Part shown: positions 1 to 12,017 of the stretch, piece after piece
Numbering within the stretch: the stretch's first letter is position 1
How the letters are laid out: each line of letters opens with the position of its first letter
Assembly: GCA_013396995.1 (NCBI GenBank)
Contig: VWZP01008297.1
Location: forward strand, 124,001-188,000
Reading direction: 5' to 3'
From: Dicaeum eximium
Taxonomy: Eukaryota; Chordata; Aves; Passeriformes; Dicaeidae
DNA: 64,000 bases
Position numbers and translations under genes: made by a program
The notes under the pieces: generated by a model
Seen by the model: only the letters and a program-made list of their open reading frames with translations
Databases searched by the model: none
Told to the model about the DNA's origin: nothing

Positions 1-1572
1 CAAACCGAGACACAAATTTAGGTTCAGACATCAGTCCTAAATTACCCCCCTACAGAGCACTTTAGACTTCATGCTTAAAGAACTAAAAAGATAAAAGCTT
101 AGTTTATGCATTTTTTTCTTTTAATATATGGAATACATGCACCAAGCTGGAGGCAAGACTACAACATCTTTTATATGATAGCATATAATTTGATCTCTTA
201 AACACGAGACATCAATACCATTAATGTGTAAATAAATAAAGAAACCAAGAGGAAGTAAAAATCTGACATACATTATGTCTGGGGGCCTTGGTTTTATTTT
301 GAACCTATCAACCTCAGGTAAGGATCAAGACTTTTCTACTGAGGATTTTACCCTGTGGACATTTATTTTTCTGCTATGTAATTTGATGCTGCTGTTGGTT
401 TTGGCATCAATACGTTAAAAGTTAAATTTATGTCAGCTCAAAGAGATCAACTATCAGATGTTGCTATTAACTTTGACATCAAAATCATTAAGAAATTGCC
501 ATCATGTAAATTAATTATCAGAATTGTATTGGCATGAATGCATAATGATATTACTCATGGAAATAATTAAAGAAAATGCACAGTGAAAAATGCATTAGAA
601 TAATGGCACAAAATGTCATTATTCTGGCTTCTTGACAACTAAATGCTATTAGTTTTCAGCACAGTGAACTTTAAGGTTAACTGAAAGAGTCAGGCAAGTC
701 CACTGCAGAGCTCAAGCTGCTCTTATTTTTGCCTTTGTTTATTCAGCATATGAGACTGAATAAATAGCAGTGAAAACTAACTGTTTTTAACTTGTCAAAT
801 AAAGCTTTTTATCACCCTTGGAGAGATTACAACAAAACAAACAAACAAATAAAAAAAAAGTAAATGAAAGCAAACACAAATCAGCAGAATTACTTATAAC
901 ACTGTTGTCAATATATATGTTCTTTTGTTGTTGCCAATGTCAGGTCTCAAGAGACCTGAGGCACAGCAAAGTTGTTAAAATTTTAGGATTTTCCAGAGCA
1001 CAGAGGAGTAATAACACAAAACTATTTAGACTATCACCTTCCACTCCCTACCCAAAGGGTCGCTATTACTGGTCAGTGCTCAGGGAGAGAGAGTTGTGAT
1101 TATGATACATGTGTATGTTCTCTTAATTTAATGTGTAATGGGCTGAGTTATTTTTTATTTTATCAACAGTAAAATACTGTCCACCATTCTAATATAATAA
1201 ACTAACAACTCAGTGATGCATGCCAGCTTACTCATCAGCTGGACACTTTTCTTTTAAATGTCTCTCTCCATTCCCTCTCAAGTCAATGGAAAAGTTCTCT
1301 TTCTCTCTCAGTCATGGTTTTGTACTTGATCCAGAAATTATATTATAGAAATAATTTTTTAAAAGGCAGTAATTTCTGGGCTTCTTGCCTTCCATCTTTA
1401 TTAGACTAAGCACACTCCACTACCCCCCCAACACAGAAGTTCATGTCCTAAAAAAAAAATTCAATGTTTTAAACAATTAAAGTATGGAGGAAAGAAGCCT
1501 TATTTACCATGCTATAGACAGTTAACCCTAATGACACTCAGAAAAAAAAGAATATAACCAAGATACAAGTGG
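1..1572. other. AT-rich noncoding stretch, no gene seen
   Basis: This stretch has many stops in all frames and no recognisable domain. The only structured part is a (CAAA)n-like run at 831-859. The single 93-codon reading frame (818-1099) begins inside that A-rich repeat and shows no family features. It looks like intergenic or intronic vertebrate DNA. Confidence 0.75.
831..859 (+). repeat. (CAAA)n / A-rich simple repeat
   Basis: Imperfect CAAA repeats run into a nine-base A run. This is an ordinary low-complexity repeat and might be the tail of an old retroposed sequence, though no body is visible upstream. Confidence 0.75.
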
Positions 1573-1680
1573 AGGACTAGGAAACAGGATATTTCTGAGC
1601 TGTTTATGGCCCTATTCATGTTTTTCTACATAACTTCAGGCAAGTAACTTAAATTACTTGTCTTAATTTTTTCTCTGTTG
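1573..1680 (-). mobile_element. MIR-like ancient SINE remnant
   Basis: Read on the plus strand, the segment around 1630-1665 (ACTTCAGGCAAGTAACTTAA and the text after it) follows the reverse complement of the MIR core, where the consensus has 'ACCTTGGGCAAGTCACTTAA' and then a CT-rich stretch. The preceding bases also fit loosely. MIR is an ancient tRNA-derived amniote SINE, so heavy decay is expected. The match was made by eye and the ends are approximate. Confidence 0.5.
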
Positions 1681-3338
1681 CCAAAGTGCTAACACAAAGA
1701 GAACACAAAAAGATGTGGCAAAGAATCCACAGTTAAAAATGCCAAAACCCACTCCATAAATAAAAAATTAGTCAAGCTACCTAACCATACACAAACAACC
1801 AAACCCAACAAAATGGGTCTCTGAAAATTTGCAGAAGAGTCATTTGTGACCTAATGTACAAAGTCTTCAGCTGGATCTGCCAGCACAGACTCCTGCATGT
1901 CTGAGGAGTCACTTGTAAATCTCTGTTTGGAGCCTCATTGTCACTGCACTGTCCAGTCTTGACATAATGAATCTCAACTCAGAAATGGGACACAACAGGC
2001 AGGCAATCTACATGTCACTGATACCAAAGGTTTGGGTGCTGTCTAGCCCTCCTGGCATTTTAGAGCTTATTTACTCTGGTTTGCTTTGGGCGACTGGGAG
2101 AGACAGATCAAAAATTTTAGGAGGGACAAAGTTTCTGGGAGAAATTTGGATCATAATTAATATGAGGGCAATGGCAAAAGTAATTTTTAAAAAATACTTG
2201 AGAGCTATTAATGGATATCTTTAAACTTTATAAGTTGCCTTGGGGACAGCTAGCTTTTCAGGTATGCTTTGACTTTTTATGGTGAAATACAGACATTTTA
2301 CTTGAAACAGTTTGTTTAATGATGCCCTGAGCCTTTTAAAGCCTTTTAATTCTGTTTAACAATCTAAGCTTTGTTTCTAATCCATCAATAGATAGGTCAA
2401 ACTTGTACCCATAATTTAAAGTTATGTTAATAAGATCTATGACATGTCTTGCAACATTATATTGATAATATGTAATGTATTATAAGTTTCATGAGCTTGC
2501 AGAGCTGCTGTCACTCAGGGGTTTTGTGTATAAGGTATTACATCTCCGAAGCACGCTGCTGCAGTGAGAAAAGGACTTTAAATAAATAGGCTGGCACAAT
2601 TCTGCCTTCAAAGGGACAGTCTATAAATTCACAGACAAGATTTACTGCGTAATTCAAGCCTGAATCAACACAGGACGGACTGACACTGTGTAACTAAGAA
2701 GGGACATGCCATGTGGTAGGGTGTTTATAGTGAGGGCAATATTGTAATGCAGAGGTTGTTTCTCAGGCACATCTTTTCTAATTACATTGATTGACACCTC
2801 CCACTTACAGTCACACACCCGCACTGAGATTAACTGCAATAATTGCTACACGATAAATTTATTTAAGGAAAATATTGAGTGTTTATTTAGTGCTTTTTAA
2901 TGTAATTTAGCAGCTGGGGGAAAAAAAAAAATATGGCAACAGCACTATCATGTGACTTCGTTAATTCTCCCTGCAACATGGCAAAGCAGCTTCTGCACTA
3001 TGTCTGTGAGGCCTTGGAGGTACAGTAGCTGCATCTGGATTAGAATGAACATCTGTAAATGTGCTAGCTTACTTATAGTTTATAGCCACATTTACTTGTG
3101 TGAGTTTACTATGTCCTACAGATGATATTTTTCACTCCCCTGCTGTTTGTTGATGGTATGAAACCTTCCTGGGAAAGGGCAGACGGTACATTACTTAGGG
3201 AGCAATAAAACCCTGCAGAGACAGCCTTTGTGACATAATCTGAACATGTAATTCACTCAAGGAGTTGCTTCTCCTCCACCCAAAATTTAGCAACGCAATC
3301 TACTAAGAATCAGCCTGCTTTGTTCATATATATAGAGT
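1681..3338. other. Noncoding stretch, no repeat recognised
   Basis: There is no credible reading frame. The part from about 2440 to 3260 mixes AT-rich homeodomain-like words with non-repetitive text and could include conserved noncoding sequence, but single-sequence inspection cannot show that. Confidence 0.6.
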
Positions 3339-3356
3339 AAAAAAAAAAAAAAAAAA
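3339..3356 (+). repeat. Poly(A) run, 18 bases
   Basis: Eighteen uninterrupted A residues follow a TATATATAGAGT context. No retroposon body or target-site duplication is obvious next to it, so it is listed only as a homopolymer. Confidence 0.9.
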
Positions 3357-5259
3357 GTTAAAATTACAAACAATGCAGGATACATTTGTTCAATTAATTC
3401 TAGTTTTACAGGGGTTAGGACCTGCAAAAATACAGCTCCTCCAAAGAATTAATCCATGTCTGTGTTATGGCACCAGTATTTGCTGTTATATGATCAACAG
3501 AAGTCCTGGCTCATGTCACCCACTCTCAGAGCTGTCCCTGACTTTCAGAGGTCAAGATCATGTTACCTCTAATCTTCTCCTATATGAGTGAAGGAAATGT
3601 GTTCTCTCCAGCTCCTTTGATCTCTGCCTACAGAGCTGTTGTTTGACAAGCAAGGGTGTATTAAGAATGTGATCTGCTAACCACAGATACAGCAAAATCA
3701 AATGTTATACCCTGCAAGCTGGAGTTGCAATTCATCATTCCTCTTTAAGACCAGAACAGAAACACACAGCCCAGTGTTTAGGCAGGTGGAAAAAAAAGGT
3801 GCATGGTGTGTCTGTCCTTCAGAAATACTTCCTGCAGTTTTAGCTGGTGCAACTGTAAGATTTCTGACCTGGGTTGGTTTGGAGAGCAGCACTGCAGGTG
3901 CTTTCCTAAGAGGCAATGTTACAAATTATCATTTGCTACTAACTGAAAATAAGGGATTATGGACAAGTGTTAGGAGTGGCCCCTTAAGGACTGCAACACC
4001 TTTTCCTGCTGCCTGCTCAGCTCTGCATCTTAAGTCTTTGAGCAAATAATTTTAACCCTTCGGCACCTGAGACTACAAACCTGTGAAGCAGTTGCTCCCA
4101 CAGGAGTGCTGAGTCTAATTATTTTTAAAGAGCTTTTTGATTTGCAGGCACAGCTTACACTTAAACAGACGATATCTTCTGGCCAGGCTCATGGGCTGTG
4201 AGATAGGAAGGAAAAGAGCTAATGCTGAACAGCTAGCAAAGCCACGAATATCTGTAGTGCTGGGAACTCCTACAATTACAGTTTGTTCTTTCAATTAACC
4301 TCTCCAAACACACAGAAGGTGTCACACGTCCTCACTGCTCTTTCTGTGCTCATGCTGTCCCAATGTGAGCAGTGATCTCAAGTGAGAGCCTGGCTGCCTC
4401 AAGGTGACCCCGACAGGCCCACAGTGAGGGCCAAAGCCCCTATGATGTTTTGTGTGAAACAGGGATGGAAGCAGCCTGAGGGCTGCTAGAAGATACTACT
4501 GGGAGCTCAAGCTCCTTTTTTACTATGATATTTTTCTATCCAAATCTACTTTATCTTCTCAGTTCATACTGCATGAGTGCTACCCCATTCAAGGAGATTT
4601 TGAAGAAGTGTGCTTGAAGTGATGAGCTTGGCTGTGCTGCAGAGCAAGTGGGCCAAAGCCCTCTAGCCCCTTTCATCTCCCCCTTGTACCACAGCATGGA
4701 AGCGAGTTAACAGGCCCCCTAAAATGGTGACTTCATCCATCTCACAGCTCCTCTCACCAAAGCCATGACAGTCCTTCACCTCAGTCCTCCTCAGCCTGAT
4801 TTCAACAGAGGAGCATCATATGCCACGTGAATCCAGGAATGCCTGGCTGCCGGGGCATGCTGAAGAGATGGGATGGCATTGGATGGAAGGGGATGGAAAG
4901 CAGGGTACCTAGGCAGCAAAGGTCTCCTCATTTTAGACAGAAGGATCCTGATTTACGCAGTCAGAGACAAAAGCGTAATCAACCCTGCTCTGATTAATTG
5001 CAGTGGAAATGGAAAGGAGCTATCAGTGCAGCAGCCAGGAGAGCTTAAAACTAAATATAACCTGCAGCAGGGGGAGAGAGGATGAACCTTTGAAAATGCT
5101 TTTCTGAAGTGAAACAGGAATCTAGGGAAGGTTTTACTCTCTTCTCCCCACTCTCTCAGTCTGTGCAGTGAAATGGGAGTTCCTGCCTTCCCTCTCAGAT
5201 AGAATGCCACTCATGTCCTTGGGACGAACAGCTGGGACCATCCTGCTATCACCTCCCTG
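3357..5259. other. Noncoding stretch, no repeat recognised
   Basis: A pair of opposed reading frames (3702-4049 plus, 3698-3916 minus) overlap each other, as expected for chance frames. The segment at about 4080-4330 is non-repetitive with interleaved AT-rich and GC-rich words and may be conserved noncoding DNA. No exon is recognised. Confidence 0.6.
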
Positions 5260-5518
5260 CGCTTCCTCACCACGTTAAAATTAGCATCGCTGCGCTCAGG
5301 CACAGCGGAAGAAATGCTCACCCACTGCTCGCCACAGCGCTCAGAGCCGATCGCTAAAGCAGCACCTGCCTCCAGGAGCCGGGGAGTTTGCGACACCCCG
5401 GATCTCCAGCAGCTCGGGGCCGGGACTTGCTGTGCGAGCAGGAGGCTTTCACCCACCAGAGAGCTCCTGCTGCTGCTGGCACCGCCTCGCGTCTGCCAGG
5501 GCTGGCTCTGCTCCACGT
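5260..5518. promoter_or_regulatory. Small CpG-rich patch (CpG-island-like)
   Basis: I count about 19 CpG dinucleotides in roughly 260 bp, and a sample line (5341-5400) is 65% G+C, in a window where CpG is otherwise scarce. That density is near what base composition predicts without CpG decay, so the patch looks unmethylated in the germ line or recently acquired. In vertebrates such patches usually mark promoters or developmental regulatory elements. No TATA box or known first exon is recognised. Overlapping frames on both strands (5211-5576 minus, 5314-5520 plus) reflect low stop frequency in GC-rich DNA. Confidence 0.55.
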
Positions 5519-6180
5519 GAAGTGACTCCACAGTCATTAATAGCAGAGCTGCTCTGAGCTGGGGAAGATGATTCAATGAGATATTTTGGTCGCATTTTTA
5601 CGAAGGCAGCAAGGCTATCTAGAGAAGTTATTTTTAGTGGGTTGAGCCCCATGATACTCATCAGTAGGCACACACACAGCCAGTGCAGGACACATGTAGA
5701 GTGAAACCACCCTGAGGGTGCGTCCAGACTAGGTGGTAAGTGCAAGTCAGAGAAGAGCTTCCTGTAAATTCTGAGCTCCAGAAATGTAATGGAGCGGATT
5801 TCACAAATACACCTCAGCAACATGAAAAGTCCATTCAGCCCTTCCTGGCTCATCCTGATAAATGGTTCGTTTCTGGTTTAACAGCAAATTGAAATTGATT
5901 AAGCCAGCATCGATACTGTCCTACAAGGTACAGAGAAGCGAAACTCATTTGGGATAAATCCCAAGAAAGAGCAACATTCATGCACGCAAACAGACACACA
6001 CCATTTAAAATAGATTCATCTGGAATGCATAAAACCTGGAAAACATTCATTAGGACTGGAAAAGGAAACACTATTAATCAGCTCTAGGCTTCTTTTTACT
6101 CAGTGGAAGAAAACTTCAGTCAGATAATTTTTTAAACACACGTAAACTCTTAAAATTCTCACTGGAAGAATTAGCCAGCT
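5519..6180. other. Noncoding stretch between CpG patch and octamer cluster
   Basis: No repeat is recognised. The minus-strand frames at 5449-5853 and 5850-6071 have no domain-like features. The text is non-repetitive, so the CpG patch and the octamer cluster may belong to one regulatory domain; that is inference. Confidence 0.5.
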
Positions 6181-6212
6181 AACTTGCTGTAAATATGAGG
6201 AGGTGGGAAAAT

Positions 6213-6298
6213 ATGCAAATGAAAGGGGTTGAGGGACAGATTATATTTATTTTTAATTTGCATTCAACAGGAGAAAGATTTATGCATGAGATGCAAAT
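6213..6298. promoter_or_regulatory. Cluster of three perfect POU octamer motifs
   Basis: ATGCAAAT occurs at 6213-6220 and 6291-6298, and its reverse complement ATTTGCAT at 6256-6263: three exact 8-bp octamers in 86 bp. A TATGCAT word lies between the second and third, and an octamer variant ATGTAAAT follows near 6340. The octamer is the known binding site of POU-domain factors (OCT and BRN classes). Single copies elsewhere (16522, 39423, 42578, 54696) show how sparse the word otherwise is. Enhancer function is inferred. Confidence 0.55.
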
Positions 6299-6345
6299 TG
6301 CTATGCGTTATTTACACATCTGAAGAAAAACAAATCTTGAATGTA

Positions 6346-9300
6346 AATGCTTAGAGGGCATATTTTTAAATATGAAAGTGGTAATATTATTATAATGTTT
6401 ATAACTCCCACACAGTTTAAAGGAGATTAAATTGGGGGGAAATGAGCCCTTTTATTTAAATTATAGAGTCCTCACTAAATATTAGGGCAGAAATCAAATA
6501 CAAACATCTGTGTGTTTCCATTCTTGAGATCATTTAGAGCAATTTGTTCACCTTCCAGTTGGTCCTATCCAGAATATCCCAGTGGATTAGCAACTGGAGA
6601 GGGCAACAGCCAATTAAAGCATTTCTGTTTCCATCGTGAAATACTACGCATGTCTTCAGATAATTAAGAAACAGAAGTACCATTTAAAATCAAGTCCACT
6701 CCATAAGCAATCCAGATTTGGTAGTAGAATATATATGACCCGTAGCTGAACACTCTCCTTTAGAATGAAGTGAATAGCACTGAAGTCTCCCATGAATGAG
6801 GAAACAAAGCTAAAAACCAGGAAGAAACCAACAAGAATGCAAAAAAGATAAGAGCAAGTGACGGCACCTGGAAGACACAGCATTGCTTAGCTGATCATAT
6901 CACTGAACTGTGCATTTTCCAGTTCTCTTTGGAAAATTTAAAGGACTTCTACTGTACTAGCACTGCTCGATCTTTCATGTATTCATTTCTGGAGGCAGAA
7001 AGCTATTAGGTATGTTTTTACCAAGAGAAAATCAAGGTAATAAGACCTGAGTTATCAAATCCATATGTGCTTGACTCCTGTCAGATTCTGAAACCTTTGA
7101 TTACCTGCACCGCAGACTCATTAAAAAGCAAAGAGGTTTGTGTGCCTTCATGTGCTTGCCACTTTTGAAAAAGTGACTCGCAACACTGCCAGTCTGAGAG
7201 GTTCAAATATTGTGAGACCTGACTGCACAAGCCAAAAAAAATAACCATGGAATTGCCACTTCAGCTTGATTTTTGACTTTTTGAGTGCTGGAGGGAGGTT
7301 GTTCTTTTTTGCCCTATGTGAGCTGGACCTTAGAGTTTCCTTTCCTTCGTCAGAGCACATCTCACCAGTGGGCATGCTAGCATGAGACCTGGGTACACTA
7401 AAACAAGTGTTCTTGTAACACAGAGCAGTGACTGCCCACAGCAACTACTCTCAGGTAGCTCTGAGAGAAATCAGTGCCAGAGAAAGAAATCAGTGCAACC
7501 CCAGACTGTGTCCTGCAGAAGAAGAAATCTTGCAAGCACAAGTTTTGCAAACTGAACCAAAACATCCATATAGAACACCAAAAATTTAGAAGAGGGCTTG
7601 GAAAAGGATTGAGGGACATTCCCTATCCTACTTCCTATTAAATCAGGCGAGGGAATTTCTAGTGTGATAAAGAGTGCTCAAAATGAAAGGAAACCAAATC
7701 ATTAGTCATGACCACTCACTTTTTGAATGTCAGTTCATAAACACATTAAAACCGAGTGAGAAAGCACCCACGTTCACAGCCAAAGATGTGGAGGAGGGTT
7801 TTGTGGTTGTGGTTTTTATGGCTATCCACATGGCTAATTCGCATCATTTTTTTGTTGATCTTTTAATATTTATGTCCAGATGCCACTGCAAGCTTCCAGA
7901 TGTTTTTGCACAGACACCAAAAATGTTTGCATAGCAATTACCGAAAGAAAGTTTGAGGCATTTTCAAAGGCCTGAAAATAAAAAAAGGCAAAATGGCTTT
8001 TGTTGCTAAAAGATTTAATTTTCTCTTTTTCTTCTCTAATTTGTATTTTATTATTACTATTATCTCTTACTGTTATTATTACTATTTCTTTATAGACCAT
8101 TTGTCAGCCTACTAACCAAAGTGGAACCCAATCCATCTACTCTGAGTGTGCTGTTTAGGTGCTGCCCCTGAAAATTTTAGGTTTCTGTTGTCAGACGACT
8201 CCTACATTTTCTAGCAAGAAAATTAATTATTTCTACAAATAATTAAATACCGTCACAGGTGAGGGTGACCTATCCATATAACTTAATCACGGATTCAGTC
8301 TTCACTCTATTCCTGAAGTTTAAGCCACAAATACTCCTCTGCAAAAGAGAAGAGACTGAAGGACCAGGAGCTGGTATGTGCCTGCTGGCCTTTTGGGTTT
8401 GGTTCTTAAGCAGTGGGCTCTGCCTTCCTGCCTGGTGTCACAGCACAGTCCTTCAGGAAGCTTCACATAACACCCTGGGGAAGGAGGTGGAAGTGAGCTG
8501 CCTGTCCATCGCTGCTTTCACTGCTCTGGCTCACAGGAAGATCTTGTTGCCCCGGAGCATCTGCTTCCAAGAATAGATGTGCAACTAAAACAGAGCCATC
8601 ATAGTGCATTCAGGCTAATTAGGAAATTATCTAACACTTGCAGGTGTCTGCAGGGAAAGGACTTCAGGAAGTCAGTGCTGGACCACAGACAGGGATTCTA
8701 GATGAGATGCAGACTGTATGGGTTGGAGTTAGGTGGGCTTAAACTCTTCAAGTTATGTGTTCTGGCAACTGTAAAGCAACCTCATGCTTCCCTGTGCTTC
8801 TGTATTGTGTTGGGAAAAAAACCCCAAACACCTAAAAACAAATGTAATCCAAGTGCCAACTGTGAAGGAAAAGAAACAAAACCTATCCTAATGCTGGTAA
8901 TTATACCATATGTTAGAGCAACACAGTGAAAAAAGACCTGTGTTCCTCTAAAGTGAGAAGACATCACAGGAGGTGATTTGTTTAGCACTGATGCTCAAAG
9001 TGACAGTCCAGCTGCCAAGTTTAGTGGCTTCTGTGAGAGAGAACAGGCAGTCTTGTTCTTTATGTTCTGAGTGTTCACTGTAGTACATATTTTGGTCCCA
9101 AATAATAGTCAGCAAGAGTTTTGCCAGTGAGTTCAATGGGGCAAAGATTTTTCCTTTGGCCAGCAGCAGCAGCTTCACTGCTCTTGTGAACTGGTGTGTC
9201 CCTGAATTTTCCCACAGAGCTTCACAGAGACAGAGGTGGGTGGCAAACACATCTGCACAACTGAGTTATATTTGTATTTAGTCAGCTACAAGTGAAATTA

Positions 9301-10564
9301 CACCTTAATGTACTTAAGGAAGGATTTTTCACTGAGAAACAAATATTAAAGTATGTGAGTGTTTGTCAATATTATTTTGATAATTGACTAAAGATTGAAA
9401 GCATATATCTACATCCCAGACAGCAGTGTGAGGTGGAGATAGCCAACCACTCTGAACTGGCTTAGATAGCAGAAGAAATATGTCTGCAGCAGCATTATTT
9501 CAAACTCCCACTCAGTTAGAACTAGCTCAGGCATCTCCCTCGGTTACCTTGTAACCTGCAGTATATTCTGATGCTATGACATGGAGAGAAATTTCAGAGA
9601 GCAAACAGCTGGGAAACCATAAGATAAATTTTAAGTTATTTTTCAGAAAAATATCTCAGAACTTGCTAAAGCAATTATTTCCTATGCACATATTTTCTAG
9701 TCTCAGTTCACCTCTTTAGCTCAAAAATTATCTGAAAAAGAAAAAGGATTAATCTGATTAGCACCAGGAAATCCATGCAGACATTATTCAGCACTGCTAC
9801 TATCAAATGTCTTCTTAGGTCCATAAAACCAAACACAAAAACCTCTAAATGCAATCTGTGACCTTTAAAAGGCAAAACAAAACTAAACCACATCTGAAAG
9901 CTGTGGATCAGGTGTTCAGCTGTTGAGAAACACTGTGGTTTCCTTGAGTCCACTGAAGCAAAGTTCCCACACATTAACCACAAAAAGCTGTAATGAGTTA
10001 CACCAGCTATAGTATTCACTGAAATAAAGGGAACTACTCACAAGCCTTCCTGGAGCTGGTGATTCTCGGGCAATTCAGATGTCTTACCTAAATGATCTAC
10101 CCCCAAAATTTATGGACTTCATCTTACAAACATAGCCAGCCCTGGAAGCTGCACTTACTGTAGCTATTGCCAACACTGACCATGAAACTCCATTTTATGA
10201 TTCTCAGCAGCAGAACCACCTATTTGCCTTTTGTTGCTTGGCATTTGCTAATGATTTGTCCAGAGTCAAGAGGACATTTTTTTTCACATAGCTCTGGCTT
10301 GAAGCATTTTTGTCTCTGTTTATCACAATTGTTTTTTTATCTTCCCTCGTAACATCAGGCTTTGATCACTGTCAGGGACTGATTAATGAGCAAGATGGAC
10401 ATGACATGTCCTCTGGGAAGGCAATTCTTATGATTCATTTACAGTGGGGACATCTGTTTGCATCCTACTTTAAGGGCCCATTTCATCATACAGTGGTGGC
10501 TGAGAGGCATGTCCCTGGAAATCTATATTTGGCATATGGGGAGCCAGACAAAACTTTACCAAGT
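6346..10564. other. Noncoding stretch with a TTA-rich low-complexity block
   Basis: About 4.2 kb with no supported gene. The only low-complexity block is the T/A-rich ATT-type run at 8044-8093. Overlapping reading frames up to about 105 codons have no recognisable content. Confidence 0.65.
8044..8093 (+). repeat. (TTA)n-like low-complexity tract
   Basis: Imperfect TTATTA/ACTATT units extend over about 50 bp. This is an ordinary microsatellite-like tract. Confidence 0.7.
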
Positions 10565-10682
10565 CAGACTGCCAAGGGAAGTGATGGAGTTTAATTGTGA
10601 ATAGGGTGATACAGCTGGGTTGACAGCTGGACTAGATGATCTTAAAGGTCTTTTCAAACTTTGACAAATCTATGATTCTATT
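10565..10682 (+). mobile_element. CR1 LINE 3' end fragment
   Basis: The segment carries the CR1 3' UTR signature: CTGGACTAGATGATCTTAAA, a 'GGTCTTTTC-AAC' block, and a terminal TCTATGATTCTAT. A part resembling 'GCCAAGGGAAGTGATGGAGT' lies just upstream, where many bird CR1 copies have the end of ORF2, so an internal deletion is likely. CR1 is the dominant bird LINE and copies are usually 5'-truncated. The 5' boundary is approximate. Confidence 0.75.
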
Positions 10683-11410
10683 TATCACTAGTCTGTGTTC
10701 TTTGGTCTTGCCCAGTGCTCCCAACTTGTCATGGCAAGCAGTTCGACCAAGGCTCAAAATGAAGGGCATATGCACATGCTGAAAGCCTACAAACTCATGT
10801 GAGTGGTTCATTTACTAATTTTTCCTTCCTTTGTTTTATAATGTTTTTGATAACAAACAGTGTTTAGCAATGAAAAAGAAGTTTCACTATAACTTCAGTA
10901 ACCACAGCATCAAAATGACTGAAGCTCCTTTAAATAAAGGACACCAAGGAGGTGTGGGCTCATCTGTAGCTGTGCACCAAAATTACTCCAGTTCTTTCTC
11001 CACTTTGCCACTTCTAGTCAGGCAGGAGGTCATAAAAGAGGCCAAGGTGTACATGGTCTGGTAGGATAAAGCTTCCTGGAGAGTCACATGAAAGAAGGGA
11101 GCCACATCTCTAGGCTGCAGTTGATAATCATGTCTCTTTTAATCAGGAGTCTGTCCCAGCTGAATCACACTGTCAGAGACTTTCTTCTGTGCCATGACCC
11201 TCAGGAGTCTTTCAGCCATGTCAAGCCCTGGCAGTACAGCTCAGGAGAGGGACCACAGCAGGGTCCTGAGTAAACACTGGAGGTGTAGCCCAGGCTACGG
11301 CAGGTCAAGGGGGAAAGGACCATGCAGTCCTCTGTTATAGCCCTGAATGGTTTGTCTCGTATTTTCTTACAGGTCTGAAAAGGTATTTTAAGACATTCAA
11401 ACAGGGAGGG
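10683..11410. other. Noncoding stretch, nothing recognised
   Basis: Only short frames are present, with no repeat signature. Confidence 0.6.
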
Positions 11411-11426
11411 AAAAAAAAAAAAAAAA
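11411..11426 (+). repeat. Poly(A) run, 16 bases
   Basis: Sixteen A residues follow a G-rich word. No retroposon body is recognised upstream. Confidence 0.9.
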
Positions 11427-11904
11427 GATAAAAAATAACGCTAATTGCAAACAGTGGCATAAAACCTGTGCTGTTCAGTCAGCCTTTTTTTACCAGGTAG
11501 TAGCTTAACTGTCTGTTTTTAAAAACTATTGCCTTGCCCTGTTAGATTCAATATCTGTCACATGATTAATGTGCTGGTGTCTTATTAACTGCTGTGTTAG
11601 AGGAGCTTCTGTACTCACCGCCACCCCCCTTCTCTCACCCCTTTTGTAAAAACCTCAGTGCAATCCAGCTGCTCTGACTGGAGGGTACTGCACCTTCCGA
11701 CAAAACATCATAAAGAACAAAGAATTACCATTTCCAAGTAATCCATCCCATAAATCAACCCTCACATTTTGTTCTGAGGACGGTGAGGGACTCTGTGAAT
11801 TCTCCCTGTGTTCACATTCACATGACTGTCTGTCTTCAGAAAGAAGAATAAGGAAGAAAAGGATGTGGGGGAGAAATCAGAAACGGCTAAATCATTCCAG
11901 CATC

Positions 11905-12017
11905 TGATTGATCTTATCTAGACCTCCCTGGCTGCAACAACAATTTGAGACTGTTGAAAATTGCCACCTTATCTGATTGGTGGTCTTACCAGCTGCTATT
12001 TTATCGGGGCCCAGCTG
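11905..12017. promoter_or_regulatory. GATA and E-box motif cluster
   Basis: Two CTTATCT words (reverse complement AGATAAG, a strong GATA-factor site) lie at 11913-11919 and 11968-11974. A TGATTGAT PBX-type word sits at 11905-11912. Two CAGCTG E-boxes follow at 11990-11995 and 12012-12017, with an ATTGG CCAAT-type word beside the second GATA site. Paired GATA and E-box sites are known in haematopoietic and other enhancers. Activity here is inference, and such short words also arise by chance. Confidence 0.35.

Noticed and set aside
5211..5576. 121-codon minus frame over the CpG patch as a first exon
   Set aside because: Stop-poor GC-rich DNA explains it, and an opposed plus frame exists. Only the CpG patch itself is kept.
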